A stretch of DNA of 10,165 nucleotides from Clostridiales bacterium UBA1777 (GCA_002315275.1 DCGN01000099.1:1-10165), one strand, 5' to 3'. Counted from the first letter of the stretch, positions 1-7,610 are shown. Program-made: numbers and translations. Notes: generated by a model from the letters alone, not told the origin.

Positions 1-1
1 C

Positions 2-508
2 CTCTTCCGTCAGGGCGTTCTGAAGATGGCATTCTGCTGGAACATTGCTCAGCAGCTCAACTCCGACAATAACGATGCAGAGCTCACCAATGACGGCCAG
101 AAGATCGTCTTCATGAGCTTCCCCTCTGAGACCGGCAAGAGCCAGCTCTGCGGCGGTATCTGGGGCTTCGGCGTGTTTGACAACGGCGATGCAGCTAAGA
201 TCGCAGCAGCTAAGGAATTCATCAAGTACTTTGCAGACGGCGAAGGCACTGCAGCAGCAATCTCCGCAGCAAGCTACTTCGCAGTCCGTGACACCGCAGG
301 CGACGGTATCGATCTGACCGGTATCTGGGCAGACAACGCTATCATGAACGAGTACACCAAGCTCATGCCTTTCCTCGGCGACTACTACCAGGTCACCACT
401 AACTGGGCAAATGCTCGTACCGCATGGTGGAATATGCTCCAGCGTGTCGGCGCCGGCGGAGATGTTGCAGCTGAGGTCGCTCAGTTTGAGGCAGAAGCCA
501 ACGCATAA
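2..508 (+). CDS. Extracellular solute-binding protein of a CUT1-type sugar ABC transporter (C-terminal part)
   Basis: The reading frame is open from base 2, so the gene enters from outside the window; 168 residues are visible before the TAA stop. The visible part fits the C-terminal lobe of a family 1 sugar-binding lipoprotein. It has a GIWGFGVF strand, an AKEFIKYFADGEG helix of the kind that follows it, and an aromatic, Ala-rich end (TTNWANARTAWW, then AAEVAQFEAEANA) typical of these proteins. The signal peptide and lipobox would lie upstream. Two CUT1 permeases follow directly, so this is most likely their ligand-binding partner outside the membrane. The hairpin behind it probably lets it be made in excess over the permeases. 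The ligand is inferred from the downstream nanA and nagA genes as sialic acid or another amino sugar; the fragment alone cannot show it. Confidence 0.85.
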   Translation, partial: LFRQGVLKMAFCWNIAQQLNSDNNDAELTNDGQKIVFMSFPSETGKSQLCGGIWGFGVFDNGDAAKIAAAKEFIKYFADGEGTAAAISAASYFAVRDTAGDGIDLTGIWADNAIMNEYTKLMPFLGDYYQVTTNWANARTAWWNMLQRVGAGGDVAAEVAQFEAEANA

Positions 509-522
509 ATTACATAGCATTT

Positions 523-566
523 AAAAGGCGCCGCCCTTCCCGCCTCGGCGGGAAGGGAGCGCTTTT
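523..566 (+). terminator. Intercistronic terminator-like hairpin after the binding-protein gene
   Basis: An 11-bp perfect GC-rich stem (CCCTTCCCGCC, 534-544, with GGCGGGAAGGG, 547-557) is extended outward by GCGC/GCGC and AAAA/TTTT with small bulges, and ends in TTTTCTAT. This is the shape of a rho-independent terminator with a short T run. It lies between the binding-protein gene and the first permease, and no clear promoter follows it. It is therefore most likely a partial terminator or 3'-end stabiliser that lowers permease expression relative to the binding protein. Confidence 0.75.
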
Positions 567-610
567 CTATACCCTACTTGATATAGCAATAAAGAGAGGA
601 GTGATGCAGC

Positions 611-1519
611 TTGTTTAAGAAAAAGCCTCAGGGAATGAGCCGCGCGCTCGTTCGCAGAGAGACAACAGCAGGATATCTGTTTCTTCTGCCGAGCCTGTTC
701 TTCTTCCTGGTTTTTGTTATCTACCCTATGTTCATGTGCATCTATACGAGCTTCTTCGACTCCACGATGGGCAAAAACACACAGGATGTTTTCGTCGGTT
801 TTGCAAATTACGTGGAGCTGTTTCAGGATGAAATATTTCTGGGTGCACTGAAAAATACGCTGATAATCGTTGTAGTGTCCGTGCCTATCGTGTGTGCGTT
901 CTCGCTGTGGGTCGCATCTGCGATTTATGATATGCATCCCGCACTTACGAGTGCATTCCGCTGCATATTCTATCTGCCTGTCGTCACAGGCTCCGTGGCT
1001 GTCACGGTCGTATGGAAGTGGATGTACAACAACTATTACGGTATTTTCAATTATCTGTTTACGAAGGCCGGTATTATTGACCAGAACATCAACTGGCTCG
1101 GTGATACGCGCTTCGCTCTTGCCTGCATCATCCTGATACTTCTGACTACAAGTGTCGGTCAGCCGATAGTTCTTTATGTTTCTGCTCTTGGCAATGTCGA
1201 TAAGACTCTCGTAGAGGCTGCCAGTGTTGACGGCGCAAAGCGCAATCAGGTGTTCTGGAAGGTCAAGTGGCCTCAGATGATGCCTACTACTCTGTACATA
1301 CTTATCATAACCACGATCAACTCCTTCCAGTGCTTTGCGCTGATCCAGTTGTTGACGTCCGGCGGACCGAACCACGCCACGGATACGATAATGTATTATA
1401 TCTACTACACTGCATTTAAGCTCTATCGCTACGGCTACGGTAATGCAATGGGCGTTGTGCTCATGATCATAATTGCGATCCTGTCTGCGATACAGTTTAA
1501 GCTTGGCAAATCGGAATAA
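611..1519 (+). CDS. CUT1 sugar ABC transporter permease, MalF/UgpA type
   Basis: This 302-residue inner-membrane protein is one half of the translocation pore. Six hydrophobic segments can be placed at about residues 22-45, 82-105, 117-138, 167-190, 226-248 and 277-297. The cytoplasmic EAA loop that docks on the ATPase is clear (EAASVDGAKRNQVFWKVKWP, residues 202-221). The start is taken as TTG at 611: AGGAG at 597-601 lies 9 bases upstream, an in-frame TGA at 602 rules out a longer protein, and the next in-frame ATG (635) has no usable ribosome binding site. The second permease gene follows after 15 bases, so the two are co-transcribed and probably co-translated. No ATPase gene is linked; CUT1 systems of Firmicutes commonly share one MsmX-type ATPase encoded elsewhere. 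The substrate is inferred only from the neighbours. Confidence 0.93.
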   Translation: MFKKKPQGMSRALVRRETTAGYLFLLPSLFFFLVFVIYPMFMCIYTSFFDSTMGKNTQDVFVGFANYVELFQDEIFLGALKNTLIIVVVSVPIVCAFSLWVASAIYDMHPALTSAFRCIFYLPVVTGSVAVTVVWKWMYNNYYGIFNYLFTKAGIIDQNINWLGDTRFALACIILILLTTSVGQPIVLYVSALGNVDKTLVEAASVDGAKRNQVFWKVKWPQMMPTTLYILIITTINSFQCFALIQLLTSGGPNHATDTIMYYIYYTAFKLYRYGYGNAMGVVLMIIIAILSAIQFKLGKSE

Positions 1520-1534
1520 GGAGGTCGCAGCATT

Positions 1535-2455
1535 ATGGATAAGAAGCCTCTTGCAAGCAGAATAGCAACTCTTGTGATAATTCTGATCATTGCGATCCTC
1601 TTCACATTCCCGCTATATTGGATAATTACCGGCTCGTTTAAAACGGCCGCTGAAGTTAACTCCACAACGCCTATATGGTGGCCTGAGGAGTTCACAATGA
1701 AAAATTATGAAAAGCTGATGAGCAAGCAATCTTCTCCTCTGTGGGAGATCTGCCTGCCGTTCAGCCAGTATTTCTCCGGAGACGGAGAGGCGGTAGTCAT
1801 CTCTTCCGGACCGACAGTTCCTGCGGCTATCCGATGGCTGCTGAATACGGTGTGGATGGCTGTTGCTGCGATGCTGCTCACTTGCGTCACAGCTGCGATG
1901 GCAGGATATGCGCTGGCAAAGAAGCGGTTCATAGGCAGGACGATTATATTCACATTAATTGTCTGTGCGATGGCGCTGCCTAAGCAGGTCATACTGATAC
2001 CGCTCATCAGAGAAATGTCATCTCTCAGGCTTTACAACACGCTCAGCGCCGTTGTATATCCGATAGTGGGCTGGCCGTTCGGCGTGTTCCTTATAAAGCA
2101 GTTCGCAGAAGGTGTTCCCGGAGAGGTGCTTGAAGCGGCAAGAATAGACGGCGCAGGAGAGCTGAGAACATTCACCCAGATAGTGTTCCCGATGATCAAG
2201 CCCGGTGTCGGCGCTCTTGCAATATTCACGTTTATTAACTCTTGGAACGACTACTTCATGCAGCTCATTATGCTCTCCAGCACAAGGAATCTTACCATCT
2301 CTCTCGGTATCGCAAAGATGCAGGCCGAAAACTCTACGGACTACGGCCTCATCATGGCAGGAGCCGCGCTCGCAGCTGTACCTATCATCATAGTGTTCCT
2401 TATCTTCCAGAAGTACTTCACCAAGGGAATCACGATGGGCGCGGTCAAGGGCTGA
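1535..2455 (+). CDS. CUT1 sugar ABC transporter permease, MalG type
   Basis: This 306-residue protein is the partner permease. It begins with a short Lys-rich cytoplasmic end and a first membrane helix (about 11-33), then has an extended external loop (about 35-100). Further helices follow at about 101-127, 135-157, 168-189, 225-247 and 271-292. The EAA loop reads EAARIDGAGELRTF with a following FPMIKPG (residues 200-224), the usual MalG form. The ribosome binding site AAGGAGG (1518-1524) overlaps the stop codon of the upstream permease, which indicates translational coupling. The external loop between helices 1 and 2 is somewhat longer than in minimal MalG proteins and carries a stretch ending in SGPTVPAAIRWLLNT; this is seen in many CUT1 permeases and is not evidence of a fusion. 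The gene sits 28 bases ahead of the nanA-like gene, in the same operon. Confidence 0.93.
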   Translation: MDKKPLASRIATLVIILIIAILFTFPLYWIITGSFKTAAEVNSTTPIWWPEEFTMKNYEKLMSKQSSPLWEICLPFSQYFSGDGEAVVISSGPTVPAAIRWLLNTVWMAVAAMLLTCVTAAMAGYALAKKRFIGRTIIFTLIVCAMALPKQVILIPLIREMSSLRLYNTLSAVVYPIVGWPFGVFLIKQFAEGVPGEVLEAARIDGAGELRTFTQIVFPMIKPGVGALAIFTFINSWNDYFMQLIMLSSTRNLTISLGIAKMQAENSTDYGLIMAGAALAAVPIIIVFLIFQKYFTKGITMGAVKG

Positions 2456-2483
2456 TTTACCGCGTACTACGGAGGAAATTCAA

Positions 2484-3395
2484 ATGGAAAGAAATTTTGA
2501 CAAATTCAAGGGCATATTTCCTGCTTTTCTTGCCTGCTACGGCGATGACGGAAGCGTTTCACCCGAGCGTGTAAGAAATCTTACAGAGATGCTTATTCAA
2601 AAGGGTGTTACCGGCCTCTATGTCGGCGGCTCGTCCGGCGAGTGCATTTATCAGTCTGTTGCAGAGAGAAAGCTCGTTCTTGAGAACGTAGTGGAGCAGG
2701 CTGCAGGGCGAATTATGATTATTGCGCATGTCGCATGCAATAACACCGCAGACAGCCGCGAGCTTGCCGCTCACGCGGAAAGTCTCGGAGTTGATGCCAT
2801 CGCATCAATACCCCCGATATACTTCCACCTGCCAGATGCGGCAGTCGCAAAGTATTGGAACGATATCTCCGATGCCGCACCAAATACGGATTTCATTATC
2901 TACAACATCCCCCAGCTTGCGGGAACGGCGCTCAACAGCAATCTTCTCAGAACCATGCTCGGAAATCCCCGCGTGATCGGCGTTAAGAACTCCTCGATGC
3001 CGATACAGGATATCGAGATGTGGCGCGATGAGGGAGCGATAGTCTTCAACGGCCCCGATGAGCAGCTGCTCTCAGGCCTTGTGGCAGGCGCAATAGGCGG
3101 TATCGGCGGAACATACGCTGTTATGCCCGAGCTGTATCTCAAAATATTTGACCTTGTAAAAGAAGGCAGAATACTTGAGGCGCGTCCCATTCAGGACGAG
3201 TGCTGCCATATCATTTATGCCATGTGCTCCTGCAAGGGAAATATGTACGCTGTTATCAAGGAGATAATCCGCATCAACAGCGGTGTGAATGTCGGAACCG
3301 TCAGAGAGCCTCTGCTCGCGCTTGCGCCTGAGGATATAGAGAAGGCCGCAGGCATCGCGGCAAAGATCCGCGAATGCATCGAACGGTTTGCTTAA
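2484..3395 (+). CDS. nanA: N-acetylneuraminate lyase-type aldolase (DapA/NanA family)
   Basis: This 303-residue cytoplasmic TIM-barrel aldolase is predicted to split N-acetylneuraminate into N-acetylmannosamine and pyruvate through a Schiff base. The family signatures are visible: GGSSGE at 48-53 (pyruvate carboxylate binding), YNIP with catalytic Tyr140, and the Schiff-base Lys168 in GVKNSS. Residues GPDE at 190-193 match the Gly-x-Asp-Glu segment that sialate lyases use for the sugar end, and VGG...GECIYQSVAER near residue 50 is also NanA-like rather than DapA-like. One difference is Gly209 (GGIGGTY), where I align the E. coli sugar-contacting Ser208. The start is supported by GGAGG at 2471-2475. 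The permeases upstream and nagA downstream fit a sialic acid locus. A related 2-keto-sugar-acid aldolase remains possible, because the family is broad and the substrate is inferred. Confidence 0.85.
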   Translation: MERNFDKFKGIFPAFLACYGDDGSVSPERVRNLTEMLIQKGVTGLYVGGSSGECIYQSVAERKLVLENVVEQAAGRIMIIAHVACNNTADSRELAAHAESLGVDAIASIPPIYFHLPDAAVAKYWNDISDAAPNTDFIIYNIPQLAGTALNSNLLRTMLGNPRVIGVKNSSMPIQDIEMWRDEGAIVFNGPDEQLLSGLVAGAIGGIGGTYAVMPELYLKIFDLVKEGRILEARPIQDECCHIIYAMCSCKGNMYAVIKEIIRINSGVNVGTVREPLLALAPEDIEKAAGIAAKIRECIERFA

Positions 3396-3416
3396 CAGCA
3401 ACGGTAAGCATATAAT
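3388..3416 (+). promoter_or_regulatory. Possible nagA promoter overlapping the end of nanA
   Basis: A perfect TATAAT (3411-3416) stands 17 bases after TTGCTT (3388-3393), which is a poor -35 match. The -35 lies across the nanA stop codon. Initiation would fall around 3422-3425, inside the left arm of the inverted repeat that follows, giving nagA a start of its own. The weak -35 keeps this tentative. Confidence 0.35.
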
Positions 3417-3450
3417 AACTCTGCCATCCTTGTAACGGGATGGCAGAGTT
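3417..3450 (+). terminator. Perfect 13-bp inverted repeat between nanA and nagA (terminator, attenuator or operator)
   Basis: AACTCTGCCATCC (3417-3429) pairs without mismatch with GGATGGCAGAGTT (3438-3450) around an 8-base loop. No T run follows at once; TTTTATATTT comes 10 bases later. It could end or weaken transcripts from the nanA side. Because it abuts a TATAAT box, it could also be a repressor operator or a stabilising 5' stem for nagA mRNA. The structure is seen directly; its role is inferred. Confidence 0.6.
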
Positions 3451-3483
3451 CATGTCGGGCTTTTATATTTAAGGAGAAACACC

Positions 3484-4605
3484 ATGCTTTTCAGAAATGC
3501 TCTTGTTTTTACTGACGGCGAATTTGTTCGCGGCGGCTTTGAGGTCGAAAACGGCAGATTTATAAAAATATATAAGGGCGACACGCCCGACGGCGGCACG
3601 GATCTCGGCGGAAAGCGCGTAATACCGGGGCTGATAGACATCCATACCCACGGCAACTCCGGAGCGGATTTTTCCGACGGCGATTACGAAGCACTCGTAA
3701 AAGCGGCAAAATGGTCGGCAGACAACGGAGTCACGTCGTTCGCTCCCGCTTCGATGACGCTGCCGTATGACGTCCTTGAAAAAGCCTTTGCTTCCGGCAG
3801 AAGGCTGAAGGAGGAAGCGCCGCGCGGCTGTGCCCGCTTCGTCGGCATCAATATGGAGGGGCCGTTCTTCTCGGAAAAGAAAAAAGGCGCACAGAACGGC
3901 GCGTATCTTAGCCTGCCCGATATTGAAGCATTTAAAAAGCTGTACGACGGCTGCGGAGGGCTTATTAAAATAGTCGATGTTGCGCCGGAGCTTCACGGAG
4001 CCGTGGAGTTTGCAAGAGAGGCCTCCAAGCTGTGCAGAGTATCAGCGGCGCATACGGATGCAGATTATGAGCAGTCCTGCGCGATGTTCGATGCTGGAGC
4101 AACACATATGACGCACCTTTTCAATGCCATGCCCGGGATACATCACAGAAAGCCCGGCCCGATAGGCGCGGCCTCCGAGCGTGATGACGTTACCGCGGAG
4201 CTCATCTGCGACGGACTCCATGTCCACCCGAGCGCAGTGAGAATGGCGTTCAAGCTGTTCCCCGGAAGAATCTGTCTCGTTTCGGATTCTCTGCGCTGCT
4301 GCGGAATGCCAAACGGACAGTACGAGCTTGGCGGGCAGGCGATATGGCTGCAGGACAGAATAGCCAGGCTTGCGGACGGAACCATAGCGGGCTCGGCTTC
4401 AAGCCTTTATGACTGCATGGTAAACGCCGTGAAGTTCGGCATTCCGGCGGAGGAGGCCGTGATCGCGGCAACGCTTACGCCGGCAAAGGTGCTCGGCTGC
4501 GAAAACGAGATAGGCTCTGTTTCCGAAGGCAAGAGAGCGGACTTCGTTGTTTGCTGGGAGAGCTTCGAGCGCATGGCAGTCTATATAGACGGAGAGAAGC
4601 TATGA
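3484..4605 (+). CDS. nagA: N-acetylglucosamine-6-phosphate deacetylase
   Basis: This 373-residue cytoplasmic amidohydrolase converts GlcNAc-6-phosphate to glucosamine-6-phosphate and acetate, the step that joins sialic acid and GlcNAc breakdown. The family plan is complete: an N-terminal beta region, then VIPGLIDIHTHG with metal ligands His54 and His56. Next come Glu125 in NMEGPF, His190 in SAAHTDA, and the NagA hallmark HLFNAM (His211 to Met216). GLHVHP follows at 245-250, and the catalytic Asp268 lies in LVSDS. E. coli NagA lacks the first His-x-His and uses one metal; here the pair is kept, suggesting a two-metal enzyme like that of Bacillus. AAGGAG at 3471-3476 supports the ATG. The length is normal for the family. 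It lies 88 bases downstream of nanA, behind a possible promoter and inverted repeat, so it may be partly uncoupled from the transporter operon. Confidence 0.95.
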   Translation: MLFRNALVFTDGEFVRGGFEVENGRFIKIYKGDTPDGGTDLGGKRVIPGLIDIHTHGNSGADFSDGDYEALVKAAKWSADNGVTSFAPASMTLPYDVLEKAFASGRRLKEEAPRGCARFVGINMEGPFFSEKKKGAQNGAYLSLPDIEAFKKLYDGCGGLIKIVDVAPELHGAVEFAREASKLCRVSAAHTDADYEQSCAMFDAGATHMTHLFNAMPGIHHRKPGPIGAASERDDVTAELICDGLHVHPSAVRMAFKLFPGRICLVSDSLRCCGMPNGQYELGGQAIWLQDRIARLADGTIAGSASSLYDCMVNAVKFGIPAEEAVIAATLTPAKVLGCENEIGSVSEGKRADFVVCWESFERMAVYIDGEKL

Positions 4606-4612
4606 AATGAAT

Positions 4613-4654
4613 AACGAAACGCCTATGCGGGAATTCCTGCGTAGGCGTTTCGTT
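4613..4654. terminator. Bidirectional terminator between nagA and the convergent regulator gene
   Basis: A 19-bp stem (4613-4631 with 4636-4654) has only two G-T type mismatches and an AATT loop. On the + strand it ends in a T run (CGTTTTAT) and ends nagA transcription. On the - strand the arm is equally T-rich at its end (CGTTATTC). It begins 7 bases after the nagA stop and touches the stop codon of the - strand regulator gene, so both genes appear to share it. Confidence 0.9.
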
Positions 4655-5176
4655 TTATAGCTTCTGTTCTCTTATGATGGAGCAGATCGTGTCCGCGATG
4701 CTCGAGTTATCGGGCTGATGGTATTTCTTCTGCTCCTTGAGGGTATGGATGATTCCGCAGATGATAAATGTTTTTTTCACCTTCATCTCCAGACTGTCTT
4801 CCCGCATGATATAGTGCGCGAGGAGCTTGCTCTCAAGCATGCAGAAGAGGTCATCCTCTCTGTCGCGAAACAGCGTATTGAGAACATCGTTTCCGATGCT
4901 GTCAACAGCACCGGGAAGATTTACGATAAATTTTTGGGGATCGGAGAGCATACAGTCCTTCTCGGCAAAGTTGTTCCAGAATGAGTCAAAATAAAAGGTC
5001 TTCAGTTCCTCATTCAGCTCGTATACATCGGTATAGTGCTTATAGAAGGTGGACTTGTTGATGCCGGCTCTGTCGCAGATATCGATAACCTTAACACGCT
5101 CGGAGAGGCTGGTACTGCGCAGCTCCAAAAATGCTCTGTGAATAGCGGCCTTTGTCTTTACAACTCTGATATCCAT
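4655..5176 (-). CDS. TetR/AcrR-family transcriptional regulator
   Basis: This 173-residue protein has a TetR-type DNA-binding domain at its N-terminus. A first helix (TKAAIHRAFLEL, 8-19) leads to a helix-turn-helix (VKVIDICDRAGINKSTFYKHY, about 28-48) with the characteristic STFYKHY recognition helix, followed by a linker helix DVYELNEEL. The remaining 120 residues are helical and unlike any ligand-binding domain I can name; the length fits the short DhaS-like TetR group. The ATG is preceded by AGGAG with a 7-base gap. It is convergent with nagA and 83 bases downstream of thrB. It has a strong promoter of its own and a possible operator over the -35 box, so autoregulation is likely. Its targets cannot be read from the window; control of the amino-sugar genes is possible but unproven. 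Confidence 0.88.
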   Translation of the reverse strand: MDIRVVKTKAAIHRAFLELRSTSLSERVKVIDICDRAGINKSTFYKHYTDVYELNEELKTFYFDSFWNNFAEKDCMLSDPQKFIVNLPGAVDSIGNDVLNTLFRDREDDLFCMLESKLLAHYIMREDSLEMKVKKTFIICGIIHTLKEQKKYHQPDNSSIADTICSIIREQKL

Positions 5177-5205
5177 GGCATTCTCCTGATTCCTTATTTT
5201 TCTAT

Positions 5206-5234
5206 ATTATAACCTCTCATAAGCAACTTGTAAA
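5206..5234 (-). promoter_or_regulatory. Promoter of the TetR-family gene
   Basis: On the - strand TTTACA (5234-5229) is followed after exactly 17 bases by TATAAT (5211-5206), a close sigma-70/SigA match (5 of 6 and 6 of 6). It lies 30 bases before the regulator's ATG, leaving a short leader with its ribosome binding site. Confidence 0.75.
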
Positions 5235-5249
5235 GAAAAACGTCTACAA
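5228..5249. promoter_or_regulatory. Possible TetR operator: imperfect palindrome over the -35 box
   Basis: TTGTA (5228-5232) and TACAA (5245-5249) form an inverted repeat with a 12-base, less symmetric centre. The overlap with the -35 box of the regulator's promoter is where an autorepressor would bind. The arms are short and the region is AT-rich, so chance is a real alternative. Confidence 0.25.
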
Positions 5250-5259
5250 AAAGAGAGGA

Positions 5260-6135
5260 CTAAATTACATCTGCTCCGTTAGCATCGGGGAGAAGCCCGA
5301 ATACCTGCCACTTCGGGAACGCGGTGCCGAACGCATAAGAAAGCCTGCCGGCAAAGTCTGCTTCAGATGATATCGCAAGAAGCGTGGAGCCTGCGCCGGA
5401 GATGCAAAGCGCATCCGCGCCGTTTGAGAGGGCAAGCGCTTTTGCGCTTTCAAAATCGGGTATGAGCTTTTCCCTGTACGGCTGATGTATCCTATCCTGC
5501 ATAGCGAAGCGCAGAAGCGCGGTATCTCCGGATTCGAGCGCCTTGAGCGTCAGCGCGGCATGGGACACGTTGAAAACGGCATCGGCGCGGGATAGCTCCT
5601 TCGGGAGAACGCTTCTCGCAAGCGCGGTCGAAAGCTGCGCATCCGGTACGAGCGCGGCAAAGTGAAGCTTATCGGAAAGCTCATATTTCGCCGAGATGAC
5701 CTTTTCGCCGTCCATCGCGGACACCGTCATGCCGCCGAGGAGGACGGGAGCGAGGTTATCCGGATGCCCCTCGATAACTGTGGCGATCTCGAGGAGCTTC
5801 TGCCTCGAATAGCCCAACCCGTGCAGCTCGTTTGCGGCGATAACGCCTGCGGAGATAAGTGCGGCGGACGAGCCGAGACCGCGAGAGATCGGAATATCGG
5901 ATGAGACAAAGCTTATGCTGATACCCATCGGCTCAACGCCGGCCTCGCGCACAACGGCGAGGTATGCCCTGTATGCGAGATTTTCCTCTGTGCAGAATTC
6001 CTCGGGGCAGCCCGTTATCCTGAGCTTGCCGTCATACGGGAGAAACTCAACGCGGTTATAGCGCTTCCACGCAATGCCGAAGCAGTCAAAGCCGGGGCCG
6101 AGATTCGCAGAGCTTGCGCATGCATTGATTATCAT
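5260..6135 (-). CDS. thrB: Homoserine kinase
   Basis: This 291-residue cytoplasmic GHMP-family kinase phosphorylates L-homoserine with ATP, giving O-phosphohomoserine for threonine synthase. The N-terminus has ASSANLGPGFDCFG (7-20), typical of homoserine kinases. The glycine-rich ATP loop is PISRGLGSSAAL (82-93), and EGHPDN (122-127) and QDRIHQPYR (213-221) are the substrate-side signatures. SGAGSTLLA (246-254) is the third GHMP motif. The start codon lies inside the last codons of thrC (shared ATGA), and a GGGGGT ribosome binding site sits within the thrC end. The two are therefore translationally coupled. No hairpin follows the stop, so the transcript may run on into the regulator gene. Confidence 0.96.
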   Translation of the reverse strand: MIINACASSANLGPGFDCFGIAWKRYNRVEFLPYDGKLRITGCPEEFCTEENLAYRAYLAVVREAGVEPMGISISFVSSDIPISRGLGSSAALISAGVIAANELHGLGYSRQKLLEIATVIEGHPDNLAPVLLGGMTVSAMDGEKVISAKYELSDKLHFAALVPDAQLSTALARSVLPKELSRADAVFNVSHAALTLKALESGDTALLRFAMQDRIHQPYREKLIPDFESAKALALSNGADALCISGAGSTLLAISSEADFAGRLSYAFGTAFPKWQVFGLLPDANGADVI

Positions 6136-7610
6136 TTTGCTACCCCCAGCTTATTTAAAATATAAGGAAGAATGTCCTCGCGGTCGATCACGTCCTTATG
6201 GATGTCGGGCTTACCCTCAAGCTCTGCAAGCTTTTTCGGAACGGGAATGCCCGTTAGCGCGTTTATCTGCTTGATCTGAGCATACTCATCGCCGTTGGGC
6301 CTTACGCCGAGTGCGGAGAGAACGGGAGCGGGGAACTTATAGGGTGAGGCCGTCGAGAGAATGACAACGGGTGCGCTGTCCTCGCGGCTCAGCTTAAAAT
6401 CATCTGCGACCTTTGCGGCAACAGCCGTGTGCGGATCAAGCAGATACTTATGTGAGCGCCATACCTTGCCGATCTCGGCTATCGTCTCCTCCTCGCTGCA
6501 GCAGCCGCATTCGAAGGTCTCGCGGATACTGTCCATAACGGCATCCGGCATGGCGTACACCTTGTCGGATCTCAGCTTTGCCATACAGTCGGAAACGAGT
6601 GCGCTGTCACAGCCGGATGCAAGATACAGCAGCCTTTCAAGGTTGGAGGAGATGAGGATATCCATTGAAGGACTTGAGCTTCTCACGAACGGACGGTCAA
6701 TATCATATACGCCGGTGGAGAGAAAGTCCGTCAATACGCGGTTGACATTAGATGCGCATACGAGCTTGCCTACGGGCAGACCCATAAGCTTTGCGTAATA
6801 GCCCGCGAGAATATCTCCGAAGTTTCCGGTGGGAACGACGTAGTCGACCTTGTCGCCGACGGAGATCCGGCATGCTTGAACGAGCCTTGCGTATGCGGCA
6901 AAGTAATAGACCACCTGCGGCACGAGCCTGCCTATGTTGATGGAATTTGCGGAGCTGAGAGACAGCCCGGTGCCTTCGAGGAGCTTTTCGGAGTTTATCA
7001 GCGAGAACGCCTGCTTCACCGCGCTCTGGCAATCGTCAAAATTACCTCTTACGGCGCAGACGGTCACATTGCTGCCCTCCTGTGTTGCCATCTGAGCGCG
7101 CTGAATGGGGGATACGCCGCCGTCGGGGTAGAAGACTATGATGCGCGTTCCGGCAACGTTGTGGAAGCCCTCAAGCGCTGCCTTGCCGGTGTCTCCGGAG
7201 GTGGCCGTGAGGATGACCGTGTCGCCGGAAGCACCCTCGGCGCGTCTCGCGGCCGTCATCAGATGGGGAAGAACAGACAGCGCGACGTCCTTGAATGCGG
7301 AGGTGGGTCCGCGGAACAGCTCAAGCATCCAATCATCGCCGACCTTCACGAGCGGCGTAATGTCCGCGGTCTCGAACTTGCCGTTATATGCATTCTTCAC
7401 AAGCAGGCTCATGTCCTCAAAGCCGGGCAGAAGTGCGCCGATAATAGTGCTTGCCATCCCGAGCGGGGACATTTTGAGGCAGTTTTGCCAATTGATTTTA
7501 ATATTATCCGTGTTTTCGGGAACATAAAGGCCGCCGTCCGGCGCAATGCCTCTGAGCACAGCCTCCGTGTCGCGGCATACTGAGCAGCCTCTCGTGCTGA
7601 CATATTTCAT
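6132..7610 (-). CDS. thrC: Threonine synthase
   Basis: This 492-residue PLP enzyme turns O-phosphohomoserine into L-threonine, the last step of the pathway. It is the long bacterial/yeast type. The Thr-synthase N-terminal signature MKYVSTRG is at 1-8, with APDGGLYVPE at 23-32. The PLP lysine is Lys107 in GPTSAFKDVA, and the phosphate-binding stretch is TATSGDTGKA (135-144). NSINIGRLVPQ and VPTGNFGDILAGYYAKLMG are the expected later motifs. The start is fixed by the family signature and by an in-frame stop just upstream. The only purine-rich ribosome binding site (GAGAGG, 7629-7624) is 13 bases from the ATG, an unusually wide gap. The integrase gene of a mobile element ends 92 bases upstream, so the native promoter may have been altered. 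The only promoter-like match is poor (TTGCAC at 7679-7674, 16 bases, TATTTT at 7657-7652). Confidence 0.96.
   Translation of the reverse strand: MKYVSTRGCSVCRDTEAVLRGIAPDGGLYVPENTDNIKINWQNCLKMSPLGMASTIIGALLPGFEDMSLLVKNAYNGKFETADITPLVKVGDDWMLELFRGPTSAFKDVALSVLPHLMTAARRAEGASGDTVILTATSGDTGKAALEGFHNVAGTRIIVFYPDGGVSPIQRAQMATQEGSNVTVCAVRGNFDDCQSAVKQAFSLINSEKLLEGTGLSLSSANSINIGRLVPQVVYYFAAYARLVQACRISVGDKVDYVVPTGNFGDILAGYYAKLMGLPVGKLVCASNVNRVLTDFLSTGVYDIDRPFVRSSSPSMDILISSNLERLLYLASGCDSALVSDCMAKLRSDKVYAMPDAVMDSIRETFECGCCSEEETIAEIGKVWRSHKYLLDPHTAVAAKVADDFKLSREDSAPVVILSTASPYKFPAPVLSALGVRPNGDEYAQIKQINALTGIPVPKKLAELEGKPDIHKDVIDREDILPYILNKLGVAK

Noticed and set aside
604..618. Four-codon ATG mini-ORF overlapping the TTG start of the first permease
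   Set aside because: Its ATG is only 2 bases from the Shine-Dalgarno sequence, too close for efficient use, and it encodes nothing recognisable; chance is the simpler reading.
521..1375. Long - strand open frame opposite the first permease
   Set aside because: Its composition is rich in Arg, Cys and Tyr with no domain pattern, and the + strand permease is unmistakable.
6361..7583. Open frames on the + strand opposite thrC
   Set aside because: They are antisense to a complete threonine synthase with all motifs and have no ribosome binding site or domain support.
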